From: Eutrigla gurnardus
Lineage: Eukaryota > Chordata > Actinopteri > Perciformes > Triglidae
Assembly (NCBI GenBank): GCA_963514095.1
Contig: OY741275.1
Coordinates: forward strand, 13,288,069 to 13,352,068
DNA: 64,000 nucleotides
Direction of reading: 5' to 3'
The position numbers and the translations under genes are program-made. Of this stretch, positions 11,449 through 20,989 are shown one piece after another (the stretch's first letter is position 1; the number at the start of each line of letters is the position of its first letter). A model generated the notes under the pieces. The model ran no database searches, was not told the origin of the DNA, and saw only the letters and a list, made by a program, of their open reading frames with translations.

Positions 11449-11786
11449 GGTGCAGTGGGTCCTGGGTTCCTCCTGGTGCAGTGGGTCCTGGGTTCCTCCT
11501 GGTGCAGTGGGTCCTGGGTTCCACCTGGTGCAGTGGGTCCTGGGTTCCTCCTGGTGCAGTGGGGCCTGGGTTCCTCCTGGTGCAGTGGGGTCTGGGTTCC
11601 ACCTGGTGCAGTGGGTCCTGGGCTCCTCCTGGTGCAGTGGGGCCTGGGTTCCTCCTGGTGCAGTGGGGCCTGGGTTCCTCCTGGTGCAGTGAGGTCTGGG
11701 TTCCACCTGGTGCAGTGGGTCCTGGGCTCCTCCTGGTGCAGTGGGGCCTGGGTTCCTCCTGGTGCAGTGGGTCCTGGGTTCCTCCT
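11449..11786. repeat. Minisatellite, 26-bp unit, 13 copies, born inside the transposase relic
   Basis: Thirteen units of exactly 26 bp (338 bp), each starting GGTGCAGTG and containing CCTGGG and CCTCCT. The first unit is in register with the transposase codons for GAVGPGFLLVQ. Units vary at a few positions (TTCCTCC/TTCCACC, GGTCC/GGGCC/GGTCT). Long open frames on both strands here are artefacts of the repeat. Confidence 0.95.
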
Positions 11787-11804
11787 GGTGCTAGGTTTCC
11801 TTAA

Positions 11805-11935
11805 TCAAATACATCCATCCATCCATCCATCGTCTACCGCTTTATCCTATATTCAGGGTCGCACGCGGGGGAGCCGATCCCAGCTGTCATTGGCCAAAGG
11901 CACGGTACACCCTGGACGAGACGCCAGTCTATCTC
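11805..11935 (-). mobile_element. Truncated copy of the SINE-like repeat seen at 25007
   Basis: On the minus strand this reads GATAGACTGGCGTC, a run of GACAGCTGGGAT(C/T)GGCTCC, GACCCTGAATA, AGGATAAAGCGGTAG and a (TGGA)n tail. It is the same 3' part as in 25260-25384, with the tRNA-like head missing. The (CATC)n at 11806-11831 is its tail. Confidence 0.8.
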
Positions 11936-12149
11936 CTCAATCAAATCTAATACCCTATTCAATTGTAATATTAGTTTTTAATGACATAAAACCATCAGTT
12001 CCTGGCAAATGTAGAGAAACAACCAAAATACAATTGCATGCTTTAAAATGTTCGCCATAACAACTTTATAAGGCCAAGATTGCACAATACAGCAAATGTG
12101 CGCAGTAAAGAACCATAGAGATTTCCACACATAATTTTAGGCTATGGTG

Positions 12150-12420
12150 ATTTAAACGCTGGTTCGAATCCCAGCTCCTCTAGTCTACATGCTGAAGTGT
12201 CCTTGGGCAAGATACTGAACCCCCAATGGCCCCTGATGCTGCGCCATCGGTGTGTGAATGTGAATGAATGAGTTAGCTCCTGATGTGCAGGCGGCTCCTC
12301 AGCCATCAATGTATGAATGTGTGTGAATGGGTAAAAGTGACTGAATCTAGTGTGAAGCACCTTGAGTAGCTAGTAAGCTAGAAAAGCGCTATATAAATGC
12401 AGGTCCATTAACCATTTAGC
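12150..12420 (+). mobile_element. tRNA-derived SINE-like retroposon
   Basis: It opens with a B-box-like GGTTCGAATCCCAGC, continues with GAAGTGTCCTTGGGCAAGA and (T)GAACCCC, and ends with AAAAGCGCTATATAAATGCAG followed by a short ATTTA-rich tail. I recognise this arrangement as a repeat widespread in fish genomes, but not its registered name. It carries no coding potential; the 72-aa minus-strand frame across it is spurious. Confidence 0.65.
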
Positions 12421-13274
12421 ATATTTAATGAATGACATCTTCAAATCAATCTCTGTTAAACTGTTGTTGTTAAAAACCCCTTAAACGTGACGACAAACCT
12501 TAAACATGTCCAACTGCAGATCCCGATATCTCATCCTCACTCTCTCATCTTTCTTACTTTTCAGAAATATTTTTCGACTGTCCGTTGCATTGACTCCCTC
12601 CCTTAACAACAGGTTGCTACCATGATTACACCCTTCACGGACCATCATTCCCATTATATCAATATATGATGTCACAAAGTATCTTCCCATGCATGTTCAG
12701 GACACAGCCCAGGAGAACAATCCAGGTATAAAGTTCAGCGCCTGCTTGTTCAGTTGGGAGGGTCGCAGCAGCCACCAGGAGGTGTGGGCTACGTTCTTAT
12801 ACTATATGCTTAACATTGTGCTGTGATTGCTGATATCTGCATCCTTACATTTTTGTCACAGGTGACTAAAAAGACAGTTGTCTGCATCATAATCCATAAT
12901 CCAAATATGTGATGTTATAATCCTCTTTGACCAAAAAGACATTCATCTTTGTTATTTTTGACCAGAATGGTGAAACAACACTGTGGTGCTGTTTGCACAC
13001 GGGTATGGAACGATCAGCGTTGAGATGTTGCTCAGTTGTCGGGAATATAACTAACTGGTGAACATTAAAACCCTGGAACACTCTGGAATATAACAGCCAA
13101 GAAAAGCATTTCAGTCTGTTTGCTCACCATGATGATAAGAACATTTCAATTCAGTTATAATATATGGCTGTGGCATAATTCAAAAAGATAATCGAATAAC
13201 ACTGTTGCTGGGCCAGTGTTGCTGCTATAACTTCTGTGATTCACTTTGTGGCACTCGTAGCACACGCGAAAGAA

Positions 13275-13454
13275 ATGGAGAACTCAACTGAGGTCAAGTC
13301 TTTTGTGCTGGCTGCCTATGGCAACATTGGAAATTTCAAATACCTATATTTCACCATAATGCTGTTATGGTACCTCTCCATATGTGTGTCCAACACAATG
13401 CTTATTGTGGTCATATACATGGACAGAAGGTTACATGAGCCTATGTATATACTG
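13275..13454 (+). pseudogene. Olfactory receptor, first 60 codons (gene interrupted by LTR element)
   Basis: Starts at ATG 13275 and encodes the N-terminus, TM1 and the start of TM2: MENSTEVKSF, then an N-terminal hydrophobic helix, and RRLHEPMYIL, the conserved OR motif at the TM2 entry. An in-frame ATG at 13236 would add 13 residues, but 13275 gives the usual OR N-terminus with a glycosylation site (NST). The reading frame runs into the left LTR at 13455 and ends after about 30 unrelated codons. The rest of the gene is at 20990-21736. Confidence 0.9.
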
Positions 13455-14506
13455 TGTAGCGGAGACGCCTCTCCTAACAAGCAAAATATAAACGTTGGGC
13501 GCCAGACAGGATATAAATCGTACTGTCAAAAAAGACAACTTAAATGATTGTAATTATATAGAGTGTAGGAGAGTTAATAAAGTGTCCCGGCTAATTGTCT
13601 CGCTACAAGAACAACCAAAAACAGGATCAATTAAGGTAGTTTTCTATTAAGTTAAACAAAATTTTGATTAGATCTTCAATGATCAGGTAAGTCCACAGTT
13701 TCAAACAAATATATCATCCAACAATTAAACTCAAATTCAAGATCAGTTCATACGTAACGTAATATAATTGTTAAACAGTTCAAAACAGTTCAAAATGTCA
13801 ATAATTGGTTAAGTAGGTAGTGTGAATGGGGGGAGGGGAGCAGGTAAGTGTATGTGTATTCAGGTTCAGAGTTCAGTTCTTTCTTCTGAAGGTGCTGAGT
13901 GTGTGTGTGTGTGGGTGTAGAAGAGTCCAGTTCAGTTCATAAGGTTGTAGGTGAGTGTGTGAGCATGGATGAATGAAGGAGAATGTAGATCAGGAGGGGA
14001 GAGTGTAGGAAGGTGTGAGTGAGTGGGTTGGAATGGGAGAAAGAGCAGGTGAACTGGGCAGCCAGCTGAGAAGCCTGGAGAGTAAGGGGGTGGGGGACCC
14101 AGACTTATCTGAGGGAGTGCGACGTTTGAATCCAGACAGAGAGAGGGGTTTCGATGACCTCCAAACCGGCCTAAGGCTGTCGGCCTGTTCCCTGGAACTC
14201 AGTCCTCTTCTCCGGTTAATCCGATCCTTTTTCAACGAACCATCTCCAGTTTCCTCAGATTATTTTAGTTTTGATTCCCGTCCTGGATTATTTTCCTTAC
14301 GCTTCTTTTCTCACTTCTATCACTCGGTCTGCTTCACGCTTCTTTGTTCTCCTTTGTTTGACCTTCCTTCTCACCCTCAGTCACACTCTCCCTCTCTGTG
14401 TCTGTATGTCACTCCCAGGTGCCTCTCATTTGAAAACTCTCCTCCCCCTCCTTGTGTGTGATGTCACTTCCTGTTCACCTTATGTTCAATGTCCTGCTCT
14501 GCTACA
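13455..14506 (-). repeat. 3' LTR of the gypsy element
   Basis: Direct repeat of 19934-20985 at a constant offset of 6479 bp, with no difference noticed by eye. In element orientation it begins TGTAGCAGAGC and ends CGCTACA. The 81-aa and 148-aa frames within it match those of the other LTR exactly but resemble no protein. Confidence 0.95.
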
Positions 14507-14520
14507 CTCCTCCCCCCTTC
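14507..14520 (-). other. Polypurine tract
   Basis: GAAGGGGGGAGGAG on the minus strand, touching the 3' LTR. This is the expected primer for plus-strand DNA synthesis during reverse transcription. Confidence 0.85.
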
Positions 14521-14568
14521 GGCAAGACCACTTATGGTGGTCATTCAGAATTCCTTCCGTTTTTCCTT

Positions 14569-17500
14569 TTAGTCCAAGTATCCGCGAAAATCCTCGTCCT
14601 CCGAACTTTCCTGGAAAATCTCTAGGATCCGTTTTCTTTCCAGCTGCTCCAAATCCTCTGCAGTGGGGTAGAAAGGTCGAAGGTTGTGAACATGTACAGT
14701 CCGTACATCCTCACCAGAGTCTTCCCATACCACACGGTAATTCACGGGTCCCAGCTGTTGAACAACTCGGTAAGGTCCTCTCCATTTCCGAGCCAGCTTA
14801 GCTGTGAACTTTTTTCCTGCATTCGACTGAGGGAAGTTCCTTACCCACACTCTTTGCTTTGGTTTGAAATCCACGTTACGCCGGTTTTTGTTGTAGTTCC
14901 GCAGCTGCCTTTGTTTTGCTTTCCTGATGTTTTCCTCCACATCTGCTTTGAGTCGAGTCAAGTGATGGACAACATCGTAGGCAGGAGCATTAGGGGGACA
15001 AACGTTTCCTTTCAGCACCTTATCCATGGGACTGTGAAGTTTTCGGCCAATTTGGAGTTCAGCAGGGGTGACTCCGGTAGTTTCTTGAACAGCGGAATTG
15101 ATGGCAAATCGGAACTCTGGGAGGTATTGATCCCATTTAGCATGATTGTTATCTACGTAAGAGGCGATCATACACTTTAGGGTACGATTCACTCTTTCGG
15201 TCATATTAGTTTGTGGGTGATAAGCGGTGGTAAGTTTGGGAGTTACGGTCCATTGTTCGCAGAGTTCTCTGAACACCTCAGACACAAACTGACGTCCTCG
15301 ATCAGATAGAATGTAGTCAGGTACACCCCATCTTGTAAAGATCTCCGTTTTCAGAAATCGGGCAACTGTTTGGGCTGTAGCGGTCCTTAGGGGAGTAAAC
15401 TCAACCCAGCGGGTAAAGTAATCCACCACCACTAAAAGATATTCATATCTCTGTGGACTTCTGGGCAGAGGACCCATAAGATCAATGCCAAGCATTTCAT
15501 TCGGAGCTGTGACATTGGTCTGTTGAATTTTTCCAGCAGGTTTTTGGTTACTAGCTTTCAAACTCTGACACACTGCACAATGACGGATGAATGTTTTCAC
15601 GCCGGTCCACATCCCTGGCCAATAAGCTACCTCATAAAGTCTTTTGTAGGTTTTAAAGACACCCACATGACCACTTAGAGGGCTTTCATGGTATTTCTGG
15701 AGTAACTCCTGAACCAGACTAAGGGGAATGTAGAGCCTATAGTGAAACTTATTTTCCGATAGTTGTGTTTTTCGATATAGTTTATCCTCCAGGACTGCAA
15801 ACTCCTGGTCCACTTTCTTGTCCGTGTGGGCCAGTTGTTGCAAAATCTCCACTACTTTAGGATCTTTATGTTGTTCTTCCCATATCTTCTCGAGAGATAT
15901 GGGCAGATTTCCATCCAGTTTCTTAGCATATAGACAGCATTGGACATCAGGAGGGATCCTGGAAAGAGCATCAGGAGCACTGTTTAGCTTTCCCTTCCTG
16001 TATTCCACAATGAAGTCAAATTTCTGCAATCTTAGGGCCCATCGGATTAACCGACTGGTGGTTTTGGTGGATGAGAGGACCCACTTTAGAGCAGAATGAT
16101 CAGTAATGACCGTGAAAAGCTTTGGTTCGAGATAATGTTGCCATCTCTCCAGAGCCCAAATAATCGCTAGACATTCTTTTTCAGTTGCAGAATAGTTCTT
16201 TTCGGCTCGGTTCAAGGTTCGACTAGCGTAAGCTAGCACGACTTCTCTTTCATTTTCTCCTTTCTGAGTCAATACCGCTCCTAGGCCTGTATTGCTGGCA
16301 TCGGTATACACACTGAAAGACAGGTCAAGGTTTGGATGACCTAGGACCGGGGGTGAGATCAGACAAGACTTCAACTGATCAAAAGCATGCTGACAAGCTT
16401 GACTCCACACGAAAGGAGTTCCCTTTTTCTTCAGGTCATTCAAAGGTTGAGCTATCTTTGAGAAATCGGGCACAAACTTGTGATACCACCCAGCAAGCCC
16501 TAGGAACCTCTGGATTTCCTTAAGGTTGGTGGGGACGGGGTAGGATCTGATGGCTTCCACTTTCTCAGGATCAGCGCTTACTCCCGTTCCAGAGACAATG
16601 TGTCCCAGAAATCTAATATCCGTCAGACAAAATTTTGATTTCTTTAGGTTTATGGTCAAGTGGGCTTTATGTAGTCGATCTAGCACAGCTTGCAACCGTT
16701 CAAAATGCTGAGCTACAGAGGAAGAATAGACAATAATGTCATCAAGATAGACTAAACAAGTGTTTCCTCTCAGGCCATCTAGAACCATCTCCATAAGCCT
16801 TTGAAAGGTGGCTGGTGCATTTTTAAGACCAAAAGGCATGACATTAAACTGATACAGTCCAGCGTGAGTGACAAAAGCAGTTTTCGCTTTGCTAACTGGG
16901 TCCATTGGTACCTGCCAGTACCCACTGTTTAAATCGATTGTAGAAAAAATAGAGGACCCGGAAAGTGACTCTAAGATTTCGTTAATGTTAGGAAGAGGGT
17001 AAGCGTCAGTTTCGGTGGCAGAGTTAACTTTCCGAAAGTCCACACAAAATCTGTGGCCACCATCTTTCTTGGGAGGTAGAACCACAGGAGAAGCCCATCC
17101 AGAATGGGAAGGTTCAACAATTCCAGAATCGATCATATCTCGTAACTGTTCCTCCACAATTGCTTGTTTGGCCGCGGACATCCGGTAAGGTCTCTGTTTC
17201 ATTGGTACACAATTTGTGGTGTAAATGGTGTGTTGCAAAGCATCAGTTCTCCCAGGTTGATTTGTGCAGACCTGTGGATTAGCCTCTAGGAGCAGTCGTA
17301 GCTGTTTCTTTTCTTCATTTTGTAGATGAGCATCGTTCACAGCTTTATTGATATAATCTTTTGCTTCTAATCGTACAGGTTCCAAAGCGAGGATGGGTGG
17401 TGGAACAGAACTGACCAGCGAAAGATTTTGACCTGGACGTTTTTTTATCACAGGGAGGTTTGAAGTTGCTTTCCAAGGATTGTACCGTGGAAGTGATGCA

Positions 17501-19722
17501 CTTCCAGGCTGGAATGGATAAGTCACAGCAGGAGTGGATAGAAAACTGTAAATTTTATCAGCCACGTTGATTATCATTTTGACATTAGAAATGAAATCCA
17601 GGCCAAGCACCATACCATAGGCTAAGGATTCTTGGCCAAGTACAGCCACTGGTAGAGAAGACTCTTTGCCCTGAAGGTCAACACAGAGGTTTCCCCATCC
17701 CAGGGGAATGGCGGCTTCACCGTTGGCGAGGTACAAAGGACTCTCTGTCCATGGTTGTAGGTCAGTCTTTGACCCTTTCAATTCCACCCACAAATATTCA
17801 TGTATTAGTGTATAACTAGCTCCGGTGTCAACTATTGCCTTTCCATGCCATGTACCAATGGAAACCGGCACAACAAGTTGTTCAGGACTGGAGGAGGATT
17901 CCAGTGAATTAGCAGTCTCTGCTATCATTGTTTCATGACGTGGTTGAGCTTTTTGTTTGCACTCTTTTTTAGATTTCACCACTGTCACAGAACCATTACC
18001 CGAAGGACCCTTTGGCTTTGGAGCCCGTGAGAGATGTCTTGGCGGCCCCTGCTGCCGATGAGCAGTAGGTGAGTTGGCACTCGGTGAATGATAATGCGGG
18101 CAAGAGCCAGGAGCATGGTCACCCTGACATCTCCAACACAAGACAGATGGTTTCGGCTTATCATTAGGGTGAGTGAAGACAGGATTTTTGTGAGGTGGAT
18201 GAAGATTTCGAACTCCCATTTGTCGATAATATTCAAGCTGTTGCACATGATCTTTCTCGAACTGATGTCCAAGACGCACCAAATCTTCAACCGTGTCTAC
18301 TCGACCCCTAAGCTGACTAGCAAGATGAGGTTTGATACTTTTCAGAAGCATCTTAACGATGTTAGCTTCAGTAAGAGAAGAATTCCACCGTTTACAAAGA
18401 GCTCTATAAGAGAAAGCAAAGTCCCGGATGGGTTCATTCTCCTTTTGTCTGCGGGTTCTTACCCGTTCCGCAAGTTCATCCTCATAGTCCTCTGCGAGGA
18501 AAGCAGACAGAAAGACAGTTTCAAACTGACGCCAAGTCGTGACCTCCAGTCTAGCAATCTCCCACCAATCCCGAGCTGTACCATAAAGGACGGTTCTAAA
18601 AGTTGCCAAGATGTCAGGATCAGCTAAAGGATGTAAAGCAAGAAAGTCATGACACTTGGACAGATAATTAAGAGGATCGGGATCATCAGTAGGTGCTCCA
18701 TAGGTAGGAAAGGTCAACCTAATGTGATCTTTTTTTACCATGGTAGGTGGAGTAACTACATCTGGCGATGGTTCGCTCATAGTTCCACTAGGACCAGAAG
18801 ACCCAGAAGATGAAGAGACGGCTTTGACTTCTTCCTTGAAGGTTTCTAACTGTCCTTCCAGTTCAGAGGTCTTTTTGTCAAGAAGTTGCAACCGTTCTTT
18901 ACCTTCCCGCTCTACTGTCCTCATGTGTGTGGTCAGTTGGGTTAGTTCCTCACGACTAGCGTCAACAGTCTCTGATAGCTTACTCATACGTTCATGTGTA
19001 GCAGAGAGATAGCCTTTTAGTTCCTGTTGGATCTCCACTTGAAGTTGTTCCACCATGAAGCGAATCTCTGATAACAAGGAAGTTTCAGAGTTCTTCACTT
19101 CCTCTTCCACCATCTGATTGATTCCCTTCATCAGTTTATCCATTTCGATTTCTATGCCTTCTTTATGTGTGTTAATCCTAGTGAAAAGTTCTCGATGGTT
19201 TGCACTCATTTGATCATCAAGTCGCTTGAATTGTTCCTTCGTAGCATTGTGATTTCCTTTCAGGGATGTTGTCAGTTCGTTAATAGTTCCCTTCTGCTCT
19301 CTCATCACTGTGTGCATTTTTTCCCAACCATTGTGTGTTTCATTTACCAGTTGATGCAGATCACGAGCAGGAGTAGGTATTGTTCGTGGGAGTTCGTATT
19401 GAGTGGGGGATACTGAATAAGGAGAAGAAGCTGTGAGATTCAAAGCTCCACCTCCTGGATCAGAGGAAGAAGCCACCGCCTCAGTTTCCCAAGCCAGAGA
19501 TTGGTTATTGGTGTGAAAATTATTTGAAGTGGAAAAGGGTCTGTGGGGGACCTTGACCTCAGACATTTGGTCCGGTGGTTGACTAGGGGTGTGGAAATAA
19601 GTTTGTAGGTGGGCACCAAATTCAGGGCGTGCACCATGGGGTACAATAGGGGTTTCTACATCTGGAGCTTCTATTTCCAGAGTAACAGAAGGTGATGCTG
19701 GGGAGTGTTGTGGGTGAGCCAT
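14569..19722 (-). CDS. Gag-Pol polyprotein of the gypsy element
   Basis: One uninterrupted frame of 1717 codons from ATG 19722; the frame is open upstream to 19782 but has no earlier ATG. Approximate order by residue: long coiled coil in Gag (120-310), retrotransposon Gag/capsid core (355-480), one zinc knuckle CWRCQGDHAPGSC (~528), aspartic protease with DTGA (~628), reverse transcriptase with YLDD (~992), RNase H with YTDAS (~1140), integrase HHCC zinc finger (~1350-1390), integrase catalytic core with its two Asp and YHPQTNMTERVN (1414-1509), and a GPYRVV 'GPY/F' module (~1650). No chromodomain follows. The knuckle has the spacing CX2CX3HX4C, one residue shorter than the common CX2CX4HX4C. 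Gag and Pol share one frame, so no frameshift is needed. The product would drive replication and integration of the element. Confidence 0.95.
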   Translation of the reverse strand: MAHPQHSPASPSVTLEIEAPDVETPIVPHGARPEFGAHLQTYFHTPSQPPDQMSEVKVPHRPFSTSNNFHTNNQSLAWETEAVASSSDPGGGALNLTASSPYSVSPTQYELPRTIPTPARDLHQLVNETHNGWEKMHTVMREQKGTINELTTSLKGNHNATKEQFKRLDDQMSANHRELFTRINTHKEGIEIEMDKLMKGINQMVEEEVKNSETSLLSEIRFMVEQLQVEIQQELKGYLSATHERMSKLSETVDASREELTQLTTHMRTVEREGKERLQLLDKKTSELEGQLETFKEEVKAVSSSSGSSGPSGTMSEPSPDVVTPPTMVKKDHIRLTFPTYGAPTDDPDPLNYLSKCHDFLALHPLADPDILATFRTVLYGTARDWWEIARLEVTTWRQFETVFLSAFLAEDYEDELAERVRTRRQKENEPIRDFAFSYRALCKRWNSSLTEANIVKMLLKSIKPHLASQLRGRVDTVEDLVRLGHQFEKDHVQQLEYYRQMGVRNLHPPHKNPVFTHPNDKPKPSVLCWRCQGDHAPGSCPHYHSPSANSPTAHRQQGPPRHLSRAPKPKGPSGNGSVTVVKSKKECKQKAQPRHETMIAETANSLESSSSPEQLVVPVSIGTWHGKAIVDTGASYTLIHEYLWVELKGSKTDLQPWTESPLYLANGEAAIPLGWGNLCVDLQGKESSLPVAVLGQESLAYGMVLGLDFISNVKMIINVADKIYSFLSTPAVTYPFQPGSASLPRYNPWKATSNLPVIKKRPGQNLSLVSSVPPPILALEPVRLEAKDYINKAVNDAHLQNEEKKQLRLLLEANPQVCTNQPGRTDALQHTIYTTNCVPMKQRPYRMSAAKQAIVEEQLRDMIDSGIVEPSHSGWASPVVLPPKKDGGHRFCVDFRKVNSATETDAYPLPNINEILESLSGSSIFSTIDLNSGYWQVPMDPVSKAKTAFVTHAGLYQFNVMPFGLKNAPATFQRLMEMVLDGLRGNTCLVYLDDIIVYSSSVAQHFERLQAVLDRLHKAHLTINLKKSKFCLTDIRFLGHIVSGTGVSADPEKVEAIRSYPVPTNLKEIQRFLGLAGWYHKFVPDFSKIAQPLNDLKKKGTPFVWSQACQHAFDQLKSCLISPPVLGHPNLDLSFSVYTDASNTGLGAVLTQKGENEREVVLAYASRTLNRAEKNYSATEKECLAIIWALERWQHYLEPKLFTVITDHSALKWVLSSTKTTSRLIRWALRLQKFDFIVEYRKGKLNSAPDALSRIPPDVQCCLYAKKLDGNLPISLEKIWEEQHKDPKVVEILQQLAHTDKKVDQEFAVLEDKLYRKTQLSENKFHYRLYIPLSLVQELLQKYHESPLSGHVGVFKTYKRLYEVAYWPGMWTGVKTFIRHCAVCQSLKASNQKPAGKIQQTNVTAPNEMLGIDLMGPLPRSPQRYEYLLVVVDYFTRWVEFTPLRTATAQTVARFLKTEIFTRWGVPDYILSDRGRQFVSEVFRELCEQWTVTPKLTTAYHPQTNMTERVNRTLKCMIASYVDNNHAKWDQYLPEFRFAINSAVQETTGVTPAELQIGRKLHSPMDKVLKGNVCPPNAPAYDVVHHLTRLKADVEENIRKAKQRQLRNYNKNRRNVDFKPKQRVWVRNFPQSNAGKKFTAKLARKWRGPYRVVQQLGPVNYRVVWEDSGEDVRTVHVHNLRPFYPTAEDLEQLERKRILEIFQESSEDEDFRGYLD

Positions 19723-19911
19723 AATGTAATGGTGGGTAAGTGAGTATAAATGAGCCTTCGAAATAACATTTAAAGGTTGCAAACACCACCATTAAAAGTT
19801 CACAGTATGCAGAACATTTAACCCTTACAATAAAACCACACAGTTAATTCAACTTGTTGGACTCGTATTAATTGCTTCAATTAAACTGTTCAATAGCTTG
19901 TTCAAGCTCGA

Positions 19912-19929
19912 GCCCCACGTTGGGCGCCA
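19912..19929 (-). other. Primer binding site, tRNA-Lys type
   Basis: On the minus strand, four bases inside the 5' LTR, the sequence is TGGCGCCCAACGTGGGGC. This is the classical 18-nt site complementary to the 3' end of the tRNA-Lys(1,2) isoacceptors. It would prime minus-strand synthesis. Confidence 0.9.
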
Positions 19930-19933
19930 CTTC

Positions 19934-20985
19934 TGTAGCGGAGACGCCTCTCCTAACAAGCAAAATATAAACGTTGGGCGCCAGACAGGATATAAATCGT
20001 ACTGTCAAAAAAGACAACTTAAATGATTGTAATTATATAGAGTGTAGGAGAGTTAATAAAGTGTCCCGGCTAATTGTCTCGCTACAAGAACAACCAAAAA
20101 CAGGATCAATTAAGGTAGTTTTCTATTAAGTTAAACAAAATTTTGATTAGATCTTCAATGATCAGGTAAGTCCACAGTTTCAAACAAATATATCATCCAA
20201 CAATTAAACTCAAATTCAAGATCAGTTCATACGTAACGTAATATAATTGTTAAACAGTTCAAAACAGTTCAAAATGTCAATAATTGGTTAAGTAGGTAGT
20301 GTGAATGGGGGGAGGGGAGCAGGTAAGTGTATGTGTATTCAGGTTCAGAGTTCAGTTCTTTCTTCTGAAGGTGCTGAGTGTGTGTGTGTGTGGGTGTAGA
20401 AGAGTCCAGTTCAGTTCATAAGGTTGTAGGTGAGTGTGTGAGCATGGATGAATGAAGGAGAATGTAGATCAGGAGGGGAGAGTGTAGGAAGGTGTGAGTG
20501 AGTGGGTTGGAATGGGAGAAAGAGCAGGTGAACTGGGCAGCCAGCTGAGAAGCCTGGAGAGTAAGGGGGTGGGGGACCCAGACTTATCTGAGGGAGTGCG
20601 ACGTTTGAATCCAGACAGAGAGAGGGGTTTCGATGACCTCCAAACCGGCCTAAGGCTGTCGGCCTGTTCCCTGGAACTCAGTCCTCTTCTCCGGTTAATC
20701 CGATCCTTTTTCAACGAACCATCTCCAGTTTCCTCAGATTATTTTAGTTTTGATTCCCGTCCTGGATTATTTTCCTTACGCTTCTTTTCTCACTTCTATC
20801 ACTCGGTCTGCTTCACGCTTCTTTGTTCTCCTTTGTTTGACCTTCCTTCTCACCCTCAGTCACACTCTCCCTCTCTGTGTCTGTATGTCACTCCCAGGTG
20901 CCTCTCATTTGAAAACTCTCCTCCCCCTCCTTGTGTGTGATGTCACTTCCTGTTCACCTTATGTTCAATGTCCTGCTCTGCTACA
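19934..20985 (-). repeat. 5' LTR of the gypsy element
   Basis: Same 1052-bp sequence as 13455-14506. By position it carries the element's promoter and transcript start. A 13-nt copy of the primer-site core lies near its inner end (19971-19983). Confidence 0.95.
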
Positions 20986-20989
20986 ACTG

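Larger units (their letters stand above)
13455..20985 (-). mobile_element. Complete Ty3/gypsy LTR retrotransposon (7531 bp)
   Basis: Two direct repeats of 1052 bp (13455-14506, 19934-20985) flank one gag-pol frame. The outer ends are TGTAGC...GCTACA. The 4 bp ACTG occur on both sides (13451-13454 and 20986-20989) as the target duplication. A tRNA-Lys-type primer site and a polypurine tract lie just inside the LTRs. Order in pol is protease, reverse transcriptase, RNase H, integrase, which defines Ty3/gypsy rather than Ty1/copia. No env-like frame follows pol. The element looks structurally intact and recently inserted. Confidence 0.96.

Noticed and set aside
11356..12060. Several 86-265-aa frames on both strands over the 26-bp minisatellite.
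   Set aside because: Repeat-generated open frames; only the transposase-derived part upstream of 11449 and the first repeat register have meaning.
14015..14461. 148-aa and 81-aa frames present identically in both LTRs (also 20494-20940 and 20469-20714).
   Set aside because: They lie wholly within the LTRs, are low in complexity and show no domain; duplication follows from the LTR pair, not from coding selection.
19723..19782. N-terminal extension of gag-pol to 19782.
   Set aside because: The extra codons begin with TTG and contain no ATG before 19722, which is the likely start.
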